DNA of 27,521 nt, taken from a virus. Shown here piece by piece: positions 1 to 7,893 of this stretch. Every line of letters starts with the position of its first letter. The stretch's first letter is position 1. Under the pieces are notes generated by a model that was not told the DNA's origin, searched no databases, and saw nothing but the letters and a program-made list of their open reading frames with translations. Where the stretch lies: IMG/VR virus record IMGVR_UViG_3300008216_000058, positions 1-27,521 of that record; one strand, written 5' to 3'. Position numbers and translations under genes: made by a program.

Positions 1-4
1 ACTA

Positions 5-2446
5 ATGGCAGCTCCTGTTTTCAAAATGTTCAAGGGTCCGTTCAAGGGCGTCGAAATGCGTGACGCCTACCAAACAGATCAGCACTTGGAGATTGCCATC
101 AACGTCAATCTCAGCCGGGGGTATATCGAGCCGAGACCGGGGAAACACGCAATGTCGTTTGCTCGGGACGACTCACGCTCAGCCACCGTCGATTACATGG
201 ACAACATTGGTTATATTGCCAACCCGCGAGTACACCTTATAGATAGGCCAACGTCAGACACCTGGCTCTTGGTAGTCGGACCCTACACCAGCAACCAGCT
301 GGGCGCCGGTAATGAGCAGGAGTTCATTGAAATTCAGGCCTTTAACCTAACAACAAATACCAGGGTTGAGTTTCTAATGAATACAACCCTGACTTCCCAG
401 GGCGAACCGTACCACAGGGAATTCAACTGCAGTTTTGTGGATACCTTTCTGCCGGGCGGGCGGGCGGCAACGCTCATTTGTACAGACAACGGCACATACG
501 TTTTTACCCCTGACATGGCCGAGGACCCAGACAATGCCGGCAATGTGTTTTTGGGAGTTGATAGCCCAACGACCCAAACCCGGCTGCGCCACACTAGCGT
601 TCGCTATGAGGACACAAGCGGGTTCAAGTCCGGGTATGATGCAAGCCTGAACCACGACACCATGTTTTCGTATGCTGAGAATGCACCTCCGGGCAGCATT
701 GCAGAGGCACACGCAGGAATGGTTTTCTATGCGGGGTTTGATGGTCAGCGGTCACTAACCATGCAGAGTCAAATCGACAACGACTCCACTGGCAACCCAC
801 AATGGATGAAGCCTGACAGTGACAACATCCCGGTTACCATGATCGACAACCAGTACAGCGTCAGGATGGGCCGGCATATGTTTTGTTGGTCCGACCTGGG
901 TGACCCGTTGGCAGTCAACGAGACGGCGTTTGGCACGGTGGACTATGGGCAGGAAATAACAGGGCTCAAGTCATTCAACGACGTTCTGTTCATTTTCACC
1001 AGACGGTCCACCTTTGGGTTTGTCGGCGGCATTGACCCAAAAACCTCCAAGGTCTGGAAGGTCAGTAGCATTGGATGCACTGCACCAAACACCCCAGTGG
1101 TGGCTGGTGAAAAGATTTTCTGGATAAACGACAACGGCATCTGGGCATCCGATGGTCCAAAAACGCTCCGCATTAGCGACCCCATCGGCAAACTGTTTTC
1201 CGACGAGGAAGACTCAGGGTATATACCGCGCACAATTAGCGACCCGTTTTTGAAAGAACATTATGGGCTAGCAAAGGCTGGCGATTTTGGTATTGCCGCT
1301 GGTCTGGGCTACCCGTGGAAGATTGACAAGAAGCTGCTGCACCTGGCCACCGCAGTACACAACCCCATTCACCACCAGATTTGGTTTAACGTTCCCGTGA
1401 CAAGCTCCCTGAGATTTGATGACGATGCCAGCCGCTGGGCGGGTTATGACTTTCAGTACGCCAAGCACATTAATGCGCTAACCATTGTTTACGATTATGA
1501 GCTGGATGCGTTCTCATTCTATGTAGACGGCAACTTTTCCTATCGCACCTTTTGCGCCGACGCAGTCTATTGGCCCGAGCAAAACCAAATGATAATTGCC
1601 TGCGTTTCACAAATCACCCACAGTGACACCGATGATGACCACCACGGTCAGTTTCAATCAACGCTCGAAACCTTTCCTCATCACGGCCAGGACTGGGCAA
1701 CGCCCATGTACGCAAAAGCTTGGACCGCAGCCGGTGGTGGCGGGGTGTCGGGAATGAACGCAGCTTTTGGGTTCGCAAAACGAACGGTCCCGTATGCCTG
1801 GTGCAGCGCCCGTCTGTTTAGAGACAACGAAGAGTATGTTGATGTGCGGCGACCGAGGATAACCATGCTCGCCAGCGGTCACAGGCTAAAAAGAGATGTA
1901 CTAATAGGTGGCGTGGAAACAAAAGACTGGGCACCCGTATGGTTCCTTGAGACAGAGCAGGCAGCATATGAAGAATGGAAGGACTCAACAGCAACCGCTG
2001 GGCTATCAGACGCCGGCGGCGCCTTTTCCCAGGAGGGCATGCTGCAGTGTCACCCACGAGCATATGACAACATTGCATCTCCCGACACCATTGCACTAAA
2101 CGTTGCCGCAGACGAGGTGGCGCAACCAGCTTATTTCTGGAGTGGTGTTACTTCACTTGGAAGTAACGGCGACCTGACGCTTGGCAAATGGGATAGCGGC
2201 GACTACGAGCCCGCAGCAGACAAGATGGTCTGGGGGTCTGTAGACTGGTTTACCCAGCAGATTTATTACCCCGAGGGCAACTTGGCAGGGAAGTCTATTC
2301 GCGTTGGTGTTGTGTATCCCGACTTTTGGGTTGAGGACGGGCAGGGCGGGCAGGGCAATACCTATACCGAACACACTGCCCCTCCGCCTGTTGGCGTTGT
2401 GAGCTCATTCTCGTTTGAAGTTCAACGCGGAGAAACAACTCGATGA
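5..2446 (+). CDS. Tail nozzle / tail-tube-like structural protein
   Basis: An 813-residue protein with no signal peptide or membrane segment and many short beta-type stretches. The N-terminus (residues about 25-50, with INVNLSRGYIEPRPGK) resembles the opening of podovirus tail nozzle or tail tubular B-like proteins, which start with a list of protomer contacts and an 'EPRPG'-like turn. The middle (about residues 315-400, with GLKSFNDVLFIFTRRS and EKIFWINDNGIWASDG) looks like beta-propeller blades, as in such nozzles. It would form the distal tail tube through which DNA leaves. It is the first gene of the late block here. Its ATG overlaps a possible upstream TAA at bases 3-5, and its TGA overlaps the next ATG (ATGA at 2443). 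The assignment rests on pattern resemblance only. Another large tail or baseplate protein is possible. Confidence 0.5.
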   Translation: MAAPVFKMFKGPFKGVEMRDAYQTDQHLEIAINVNLSRGYIEPRPGKHAMSFARDDSRSATVDYMDNIGYIANPRVHLIDRPTSDTWLLVVGPYTSNQLGAGNEQEFIEIQAFNLTTNTRVEFLMNTTLTSQGEPYHREFNCSFVDTFLPGGRAATLICTDNGTYVFTPDMAEDPDNAGNVFLGVDSPTTQTRLRHTSVRYEDTSGFKSGYDASLNHDTMFSYAENAPPGSIAEAHAGMVFYAGFDGQRSLTMQSQIDNDSTGNPQWMKPDSDNIPVTMIDNQYSVRMGRHMFCWSDLGDPLAVNETAFGTVDYGQEITGLKSFNDVLFIFTRRSTFGFVGGIDPKTSKVWKVSSIGCTAPNTPVVAGEKIFWINDNGIWASDGPKTLRISDPIGKLFSDEEDSGYIPRTISDPFLKEHYGLAKAGDFGIAAGLGYPWKIDKKLLHLATAVHNPIHHQIWFNVPVTSSLRFDDDASRWAGYDFQYAKHINALTIVYDYELDAFSFYVDGNFSYRTFCADAVYWPEQNQMIIACVSQITHSDTDDDHHGQFQSTLETFPHHGQDWATPMYAKAWTAAGGGGVSGMNAAFGFAKRTVPYAWCSARLFRDNEEYVDVRRPRITMLASGHRLKRDVLIGGVETKDWAPVWFLETEQAAYEEWKDSTATAGLSDAGGAFSQEGMLQCHPRAYDNIASPDTIALNVAADEVAQPAYFWSGVTSLGSNGDLTLGKWDSGDYEPAADKMVWGSVDWFTQQIYYPEGNLAGKSIRVGVVYPDFWVEDGQGGQGNTYTEHTAPPPVGVVSSFSFEVQRGETTR

Positions 2447-3240
2447 GTAGGTATTACGGAGTGGGCGCAACCAGGGGGTTTGGTGAGGTTGGTGGTGAAA
2501 CCTGGGTGACCGGCCTGCAGCACGCGATTGACCGTGTTGCAGATAGGGTTGATCACTGGGGCTTGCTGGTCAGGCCCAACCAACCGATTGAGGCGGCAAT
2601 CCACAAGCTGCCTGAGACCGGCGGCAAGATAATCCTAACAGAGGGCGAGTATATTATCCGCGCCCAGATCCGCGTGGAGAAGCCGGTGGCCTTTGTATCG
2701 CTGGCGCCAAACCGCACTATCGTGCGACGGACGGCATTGGCCGGGGATGCCATTTTTTGGGCAGATAGCCCTAACGTTAGCTTCGACGGCATTACATTCA
2801 CAGACGAAGCCCAGGGTGGTTCCTGCATCCGAGCAACGGGCGACAATTGCGTCATCAAGAACTGTGTATTCAAAAGCTTCAAGCACGCGATTCACTCAAA
2901 CCAAGATGACGACTCCCTGCACAGTAGCTGGTCAAGCCTAACAAACAACCGCTTTGTCGGGCCTGGCAAGGCAACTGCGGCCAGCGGTGGTGACGGAGAC
3001 TTCATTCACGAGGCGCCAGTATGGCTCGAGTATGGCAACCAGTGGGTGGTTCACGGCAACCACTTTGGCGAGTGGGGAGCGGATGGTGACATAAGTGAAG
3101 ACACCCCCGCAATTCTCGGCGGGCCGACGTATAGCTACTCGTCAATAACAACTAACATCGCGCCAACCCAGCAAATTAAGTACAAGGGTGGGATGAATAA
3201 CGGAGCTCAGGCCAACGTGGCAGTGGTGGTGGTTTACTAA
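2443..3240 (+). CDS. Tail-spike-like right-handed beta-helix protein
   Basis: A 265-residue protein. Residues about 45-70 carry the turn 'GGKIILTEGEYII', typical of the first coil of pectate-lyase-type beta-helices. Regularly spaced coils follow (SFDGITFTDEA, GDNCVIKNCVFKSFKHAIHS, LTNNRFVGPG, NQWVVHGNHFGEW) with an N/D-x-F-x periodicity. Such proteins form the shaft or enzymatic body of phage spikes and may bind or cut surface glycans, but no catalytic triad can be named with confidence. The helix is short compared with full tail spikes of more than 500 residues, so it may be a minor spike or an assembly partner of the fibre. It is translationally coupled to the nozzle-like gene (ATGA overlap) and to the next gene (TAATG). 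Family fold is moderately sure; substrate is unknown. Confidence 0.55.
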   Translation: MSRYYGVGATRGFGEVGGETWVTGLQHAIDRVADRVDHWGLLVRPNQPIEAAIHKLPETGGKIILTEGEYIIRAQIRVEKPVAFVSLAPNRTIVRRTALAGDAIFWADSPNVSFDGITFTDEAQGGSCIRATGDNCVIKNCVFKSFKHAIHSNQDDDSLHSSWSSLTNNRFVGPGKATAASGGDGDFIHEAPVWLEYGNQWVVHGNHFGEWGADGDISEDTPAILGGPTYSYSSITTNIAPTQQIKYKGGMNNGAQANVAVVVVY

Positions 3241-3803
3241 TGGCTGTAGTTGTAAAACCATACACGTTCGCAGCCGGAGCCGCTGCCTATGCCGAACACG
3301 TTAATGCCAACTTTGACCAGATAACCGCGACAATCAACGGAGACATTGACCACGCAAATCTGAGGGACGAGGCATTCATAACATCGTTCAACTTCCACCA
3401 CGCGGGGTTGATTCCCGCCAGCGGTGGAACGGCTCGCAACTTTACGTTTACCTGGCCGACGCTCAACAGTGGTGGTGTGGTGGTGGAGCTCACAATCAAC
3501 GAGATAGGCATTGCCTTTAGCAACACCACGGCATCGGCGGCACCCACGGGCATTGCCCGGCTGGAGCTCTATGAGTGGGGTGGCGCGGCTTGGGTTTCGA
3601 TGGGCGGACAGGCAGACGCGATTGCGAAATTCACACCAGTTCTCGACACTACGTTCACGGCAGGGAAAACCACTCTAGAGGGTGGCAAAACCTACAGACT
3701 GGTAATAAAAAGCGTCGTAGCCGATGGCGACGAATCTAACGCCCATGACATAGATGTTTGGCTAGAGGGCAGCGCAAGCCTGCTTGAGAGGTTCACAGGA
3801 TGA
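3240..3803 (+). CDS. Small virion structural protein, paralogue A
   Basis: A 187-residue protein whose first 45 residues (VVKPYTFAAGAAAYAEHVNANFD, then INGDIDHANL) form a module seen in small phage tail or fibre-associated proteins: a 'KPYTFTAG...VNANFD' segment that probably docks to the tail. The remainder is predicted beta-rich (WPTLNSGGVVVELTINEIGIAF, GKTTLEGGKTYRLVIKS) and fits a compact jelly-roll. The following gene has the same layout and N-terminal motif, so the two are tandem duplicates. The start overlaps the previous stop by one base and the stop overlaps the next ATG. A receptor-binding or fibre-adaptor role is inference. No enzymatic motif is visible. Confidence 0.55.
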   Translation: MAVVVKPYTFAAGAAAYAEHVNANFDQITATINGDIDHANLRDEAFITSFNFHHAGLIPASGGTARNFTFTWPTLNSGGVVVELTINEIGIAFSNTTASAAPTGIARLELYEWGGAAWVSMGGQADAIAKFTPVLDTTFTAGKTTLEGGKTYRLVIKSVVADGDESNAHDIDVWLEGSASLLERFTG

Positions 3804-4339
3804 GCATAGTACATAAACCATTTACATTCACCGCGGGCCAGGCGGCTATTGCATCTCAGGTGAACAGCAACTTCGACACGTTATACTCAGCCGTAAACGG
3901 ACAGCTCACCGCTGCAAATATCAAAACCAACCAGTGGTTGGACAGCAAAACCTTCCACTTCCAGGGACCAATGGGCACCACGACCCAATACTTTATTTTT
4001 AGGAATGGGTCACATGGCGGCAATGGCAAGATTCAGGAGCTCGGGGTTTGCTTTGCCGCCACAACTGCAGCCGCAGCCGCAGACGGGACGGTGGATGTGG
4101 ACTTGTTCCGCATCACCAATGCAGCCAGCGTGCCGTCTGGCGGGATGACACAACTAAACACCGCGGCAGTGACGGCAAACACAAAAGATATTGCGGTAAC
4201 CACAACATCTTTCAACAGTGTCCTAACTGCCAATTCAACCTTTTTAATTCGCATGGTACCCACGGCGGGGGTTGGGAACTTCAACGGTGAGGACATATCT
4301 TGTTGGATAACGTATTCTGGTAGCATCTTTACGCCATAG
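3800..4339 (+). CDS. Small virion structural protein, paralogue B
   Basis: A 179-residue protein. Its N-terminus (IVHKPFTFTAGQAAIASQV, then NSNFDTLYSAVNGQLTAANI) matches the upstream neighbour nearly position for position, while the C-terminal beta-rich half has diverged. In both, a KTFHF/FNFHH-type strand follows the shared module at about the same place, supporting an ancient tandem duplication rather than chance. The ATG sits in an ATGA overlap with paralogue A, so production of the two is probably coupled. A heteromeric adaptor or fibre-tip role is inference; the sequence gives no direct function. Confidence 0.55.
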   Translation: MSIVHKPFTFTAGQAAIASQVNSNFDTLYSAVNGQLTAANIKTNQWLDSKTFHFQGPMGTTTQYFIFRNGSHGGNGKIQELGVCFAATTAAAAADGTVDVDLFRITNAASVPSGGMTQLNTAAVTANTKDIAVTTTSFNSVLTANSTFLIRMVPTAGVGNFNGEDISCWITYSGSIFTP

Positions 4340-4348
4340 GAGGCGATT

Positions 4349-4771
4349 ATGGGTTTTTGGGGATCACTTGCAAAAATTGGTGGGACACTTGGTGGCTATG
4401 CGCTCTATGGCTCAAATCCCATTGCCGGCGCTATGGTTGGTGGGCTTGTTGGCAGCGCAGCCGCTGACGCCATTGAGGGCGAGCCCGAGTTGCCAAACCT
4501 TACCGGCACGATGGAATCCCCCACCACCTGGATGCCGCTAATGATGCCGCAGATGTCGGGAGGACAGCTCAGCCCAGGGGCACAAACCACTATCGGGTCT
4601 GCCTTTGGTGCGGGCCAGGAAAAACAAAAAGAGGCTGCACTCGCAAATGCGCTTGCGGCACAACGCTCTAAGGCCCTCACCTATATGCTGATGAGTCAAA
4701 CCGGGGGCGGTGGTACGGGAGGAATGTCCCTGCCCATGATGATGATGATGCAGGATCAAGGAAAGAAGTAA
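4349..4771 (+). CDS. Gly/Met-rich small virion protein
   Basis: A 140-residue protein preceded by a full AGGAGG ribosome site at 4338-4343. Residues 1-45 are glycine- and small-residue-rich with a hydrophobic face (GGTLGGYALYGSNPIAGAMV, then GGLVGSAAADAIEG), resembling a glycine-zipper membrane-interacting segment. Residues about 50-80 are Pro/Met-rich, and the C-terminus ends in a run of methionines before DQGKK. Small proteins of this type often lie just before internal or ejected virion proteins in podoviruses. A membrane-insertion role during DNA delivery is plausible but inferred. No close family is recognised. Confidence 0.45.
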   Translation: MGFWGSLAKIGGTLGGYALYGSNPIAGAMVGGLVGSAAADAIEGEPELPNLTGTMESPTTWMPLMMPQMSGGQLSPGAQTTIGSAFGAGQEKQKEAALANALAAQRSKALTYMLMSQTGGGGTGGMSLPMMMMMQDQGKK

Positions 4772-4772
4772 G

Positions 4773-6422
4773 ATGGTTCAACAATATAATTCAAGCAACC
4801 AAGCAAAAACGAAGCCAGTGGCCGGTTATGCCCGTAACCTGCCCAAAGGGGCTCCACCGGTACCAACCTTCCTGCCCGCCAAAACCCCGCCACCGGCTGC
4901 AACATCAGTAGCCAGAACAGCCGTGCCACCGCGGGCTGGTGGCGAGCTGACGAAGCGAGTAGCAGACACGCAAGACTACTCCCGAGCATATGCACAGGCT
5001 CGGGCTCAACAGGCAGCACCCCCACCGGCCTACAGGCCGGGCACGCAGCCTGGTGCTCCCACGCCAGCTGGCATTCGCCAGCCTGTGCCCGCCATGGCAA
5101 GAGGGACAATCCTCGGGCCTGCCGGGAGTCAACCCGCGGGACAACCGCCTGCCGCACAAGTCGGTGATTGGTCAAACATGGCCCTTCCACCCGCAGTTCT
5201 CCCGCAACAGGACATTGCTCAGCAACTCGCTGCGGCTCGGGCCGGGATGCCAACGTATGAGCAGATGTCTGCGTTGCAAGCGCTACCGGGTTCCGCATAT
5301 GAACCGCTTTATGCTGAGTCACCTGGCGGTGAGGTGGCGGCGCAGGCGGATGCGGCAGCCAACGAGATAGCGGCAGCCATGCAGAAGTACAAAGAACTAT
5401 ATGGCGAGCAAGGTATGGATCAGCTCCAACAACTCATTGAAAAGTGGAGGGCTGGAGAGGAACTCTCAGAGGGTCAATATAACCTCTTGGAGGAAATAGG
5501 GTTAATAAGCGGTGAAGAAACTATAGCCGCTGGAATGGAGAAAGTCAGCAAAGGTGATTACCACCTAAGCCCTAATGAATATCAGGCAATGCGAGAGTCT
5601 GGAGACCTGCCAACCCCGGAGGGGTTTAAGTGGGAGAAGAACGAGAGCGGCAACTGGGAACTGAAACAAATGTCTGAGGATGAGTACCTCGACTGGCAGA
5701 TGGATCAAGCTGTAAAGGATATAGCAGACGACACCAAGTTTTATGAATCGCTCGATGCGTATGCAGCACAGATGGAACGGCAACTCACCGAGGCACAGTT
5801 CCTGGCCGGGGGACAAATGTCGTCAGCAGGGCTCTGGCAGACCGGCCTTGGAGCTCGACGAATGATGCAGGTTGAATCGGCGGCAATGGCAGAGATGTCA
5901 GCGACGATGAGTGACATGATCGTTCAGCACCAACAGGCCAAGTGGCAAGCAAAATTACAATGGCTCCAAGGAAAAACAAGCCTCTGGGCGCAGAGGGCAG
6001 CGATTGAAATGCAAGCAACCCTTTCCGCATTCAACGCCGCCATGCAGGGCGCGGACACGTTCATGGCGTGGCTTGATGCCAACGGCATGGGCGACTATAT
6101 GGACGAATACTGGGCAAAAGTTAAGGTCTGCCAAGAGGCGGGGGATGTCTCAAGTATTACCTGCGTCTTTTCTCTGTTCGAGGATTTCCGGGTAGACCAC
6201 GAGGGCAACCTTGGTCATAGCGGCAAAAGCGCAGAAGAGCTGTTTGATATTAATTCGTGGAAGGAGGCAAAGGGAGTAGAAAAATGTGGTAACTGCTGGA
6301 ATCTCAAAAACTGGTCCTGCTGCCTGGGTCAGAGTGATGCAGATGAGGAGTTTAAGCACACCGCGCCAAACCCAGCTAGCGGCAAGGTTTATAAGGCCGG
6401 CGGCAAGAAGGCCTACGGATAG
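4773..6422 (+). CDS. Internal virion-type protein with Pro/Ala-rich head and C-terminal cysteine cluster
   Basis: A 549-residue protein. Residues 1-170 are low-complexity Pro/Ala/Gln. Residues about 190-240 and 310-430 are helical and acidic to amphipathic (for example KWQAKLQWLQGKTSLWAQRA). The last part holds four close cysteines at C505, C508, C516 and C517 in a Trp-rich context, plus two earlier ones. This composition (disordered head, long helices) is typical of internal or ejected podovirus proteins, and it lies two genes before the giant protein, where such proteins usually sit. The start is chosen at ATG 4773, one base after the previous stop, with a GGAAAG-type ribosome site. No enzymatic domain is recognised. 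Confidence 0.45.
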   Translation: MVQQYNSSNQAKTKPVAGYARNLPKGAPPVPTFLPAKTPPPAATSVARTAVPPRAGGELTKRVADTQDYSRAYAQARAQQAAPPPAYRPGTQPGAPTPAGIRQPVPAMARGTILGPAGSQPAGQPPAAQVGDWSNMALPPAVLPQQDIAQQLAAARAGMPTYEQMSALQALPGSAYEPLYAESPGGEVAAQADAAANEIAAAMQKYKELYGEQGMDQLQQLIEKWRAGEELSEGQYNLLEEIGLISGEETIAAGMEKVSKGDYHLSPNEYQAMRESGDLPTPEGFKWEKNESGNWELKQMSEDEYLDWQMDQAVKDIADDTKFYESLDAYAAQMERQLTEAQFLAGGQMSSAGLWQTGLGARRMMQVESAAMAEMSATMSDMIVQHQQAKWQAKLQWLQGKTSLWAQRAAIEMQATLSAFNAAMQGADTFMAWLDANGMGDYMDEYWAKVKVCQEAGDVSSITCVFSLFEDFRVDHEGNLGHSGKSAEELFDINSWKEAKGVEKCGNCWNLKNWSCCLGQSDADEEFKHTAPNPASGKVYKAGGKKAYG

Positions 6423-6431
6423 GAGTCTAAC

Positions 6432-7892
6432 ATGGCAATTCAATTCCAGAGTCCAATAGCCGCCGCCCGGCGCAAGGAGCGGCTAGCAAGAGAGCAAATG
6501 GCGGCTGACTTTCAGATACAGGCCATGCGCGGTGAACAAGACCGAATTGCAGCTGAGCAGCGAAGCAAGCAGTCGATGCAGCGAGCAGCGTTGCAGCACT
6601 TTCTCGGGCAGGCACAACAGTTTGGTGGAATGGACGAGACCATTGCCCGGCAGAAAAACATCATGGGAGAGCTACGGGCTCAGGCAGCAGAGGCGCACAG
6701 GGTCGAGGAGCGACCAATCCAGCTGCGGGAGATGAAATCTCTTACGCGACAAAAAGAATATGTCGAAAACATGATAACCCTGAAGAATGCCATAGCGGGC
6801 GGACAGGACCTGTCCACCGTCTCGCTCGTGGGCCCGGCAGTGAGTGCAGAGGCGCGCGCACGCATGGCGGCAGAAGCCAACCGCATCACAAGCGAAAAGG
6901 CTCAAACCCTGCTGGACAACCTCAACCTTCAAATCTCCCGCCAGGGCACCAAGGCCTTTCAGGTGGGCAAAAAAGGCACCGGGGTTGGGAAACTTAAGGT
7001 CAGACACCAGACAATCAAAGAGGTGAGAGAAAAGGGCTTCACTTATGAGATGGAGAAGAAGAAGCCAAAGGCACCAACAGGCAAGAAAACATCAAAGACA
7101 AAGGGCGCGCTACCGGCACCACCCAACCGGTGGCACATTTACCGACCCGCTGACAACCGCATTGCCAATGTGAATGCGCTGAAACAAAACGCGAGTAACA
7201 ACCAGATCAACTTCATCAATGGTTATCAAAAAATAATGAAGCAAGCCCACAGGGTGTCGCTGATAAGAAACCCAAAAAAGAAAAAAGCGGCGTTAACTAA
7301 CTTGCGAATACAACTGCTTTCAGGGTCCGGCAAAACGGCACAAGCCATCTATCACTTTGCAAAGGAGCGGAAGTTAGATGTTCTCCAGCAAATCGGCGTA
7401 AAAATGGAGGGTGGCGACGCTTGGTGGGGCCGCGCCAAAGGCAGGACTGAAACCTTAAAGGCCGCCGAGCGGGCCGCTGCCTCAATTCAGGAGAGCCGCA
7501 ACAAGGCAAATGCCAGGGCAAACGGAGTTGCCTTGAATAAAATGGGGCTAAAGAAAGGAATGAACCCGCTTGGCAACAAGGTAGCCGATGGAACCCTAAA
7601 GTCTCGGGCCAGAACATTGGCCGACAGCAAGACTGGCATATCTGGAAAAGCCGAAGCGCATTACAACCTGGTTGTAAACCGGTATGAGGACTCGGCTGAT
7701 AAGGCCAAATATCTAGACCCAAGAGATAGAAAAGACGAGATCATGTCAAAACAAAGAGTGACTCTGCGGGACGATGCTTGGGAGGAATTATACCAGGACA
7801 CGCTCAACGACCTGCTTGAAAAATTCCAGCGCTACCGCAATGCAGCAAGAAGCCAGCTGCTGAAAGACGCAGGACTACTAGAGAGCAACTAA
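6432..7892 (+). CDS. Lys/Arg-rich helical internal virion-type protein
   Basis: A 486-residue protein, strongly basic and mostly helical. Residues 1-110 form an amphipathic coiled-coil-like stretch rich in Gln, Ala and Arg (AARRKERLAREQMAADFQIQ). Residues about 190-235 are Lys/Pro-rich and probably disordered (KKKPKAPTGKKTSKTKG). The C-terminal 200 residues are helical and charged. AGGAG at 6421-6425 precedes the ATG. The high basic charge could neutralise packaged DNA or bind membranes, as in ejected proteins. Placement directly before the giant gene, 1 base from its start, suggests a shared ejection complex. Function is inferred from context only. Confidence 0.45.
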   Translation: MAIQFQSPIAAARRKERLAREQMAADFQIQAMRGEQDRIAAEQRSKQSMQRAALQHFLGQAQQFGGMDETIARQKNIMGELRAQAAEAHRVEERPIQLREMKSLTRQKEYVENMITLKNAIAGGQDLSTVSLVGPAVSAEARARMAAEANRITSEKAQTLLDNLNLQISRQGTKAFQVGKKGTGVGKLKVRHQTIKEVREKGFTYEMEKKKPKAPTGKKTSKTKGALPAPPNRWHIYRPADNRIANVNALKQNASNNQINFINGYQKIMKQAHRVSLIRNPKKKKAALTNLRIQLLSGSGKTAQAIYHFAKERKLDVLQQIGVKMEGGDAWWGRAKGRTETLKAAERAAASIQESRNKANARANGVALNKMGLKKGMNPLGNKVADGTLKSRARTLADSKTGISGKAEAHYNLVVNRYEDSADKAKYLDPRDRKDEIMSKQRVTLRDDAWEELYQDTLNDLLEKFQRYRNAARSQLLKDAGLLESN

Positions 7893-7893
7893 G

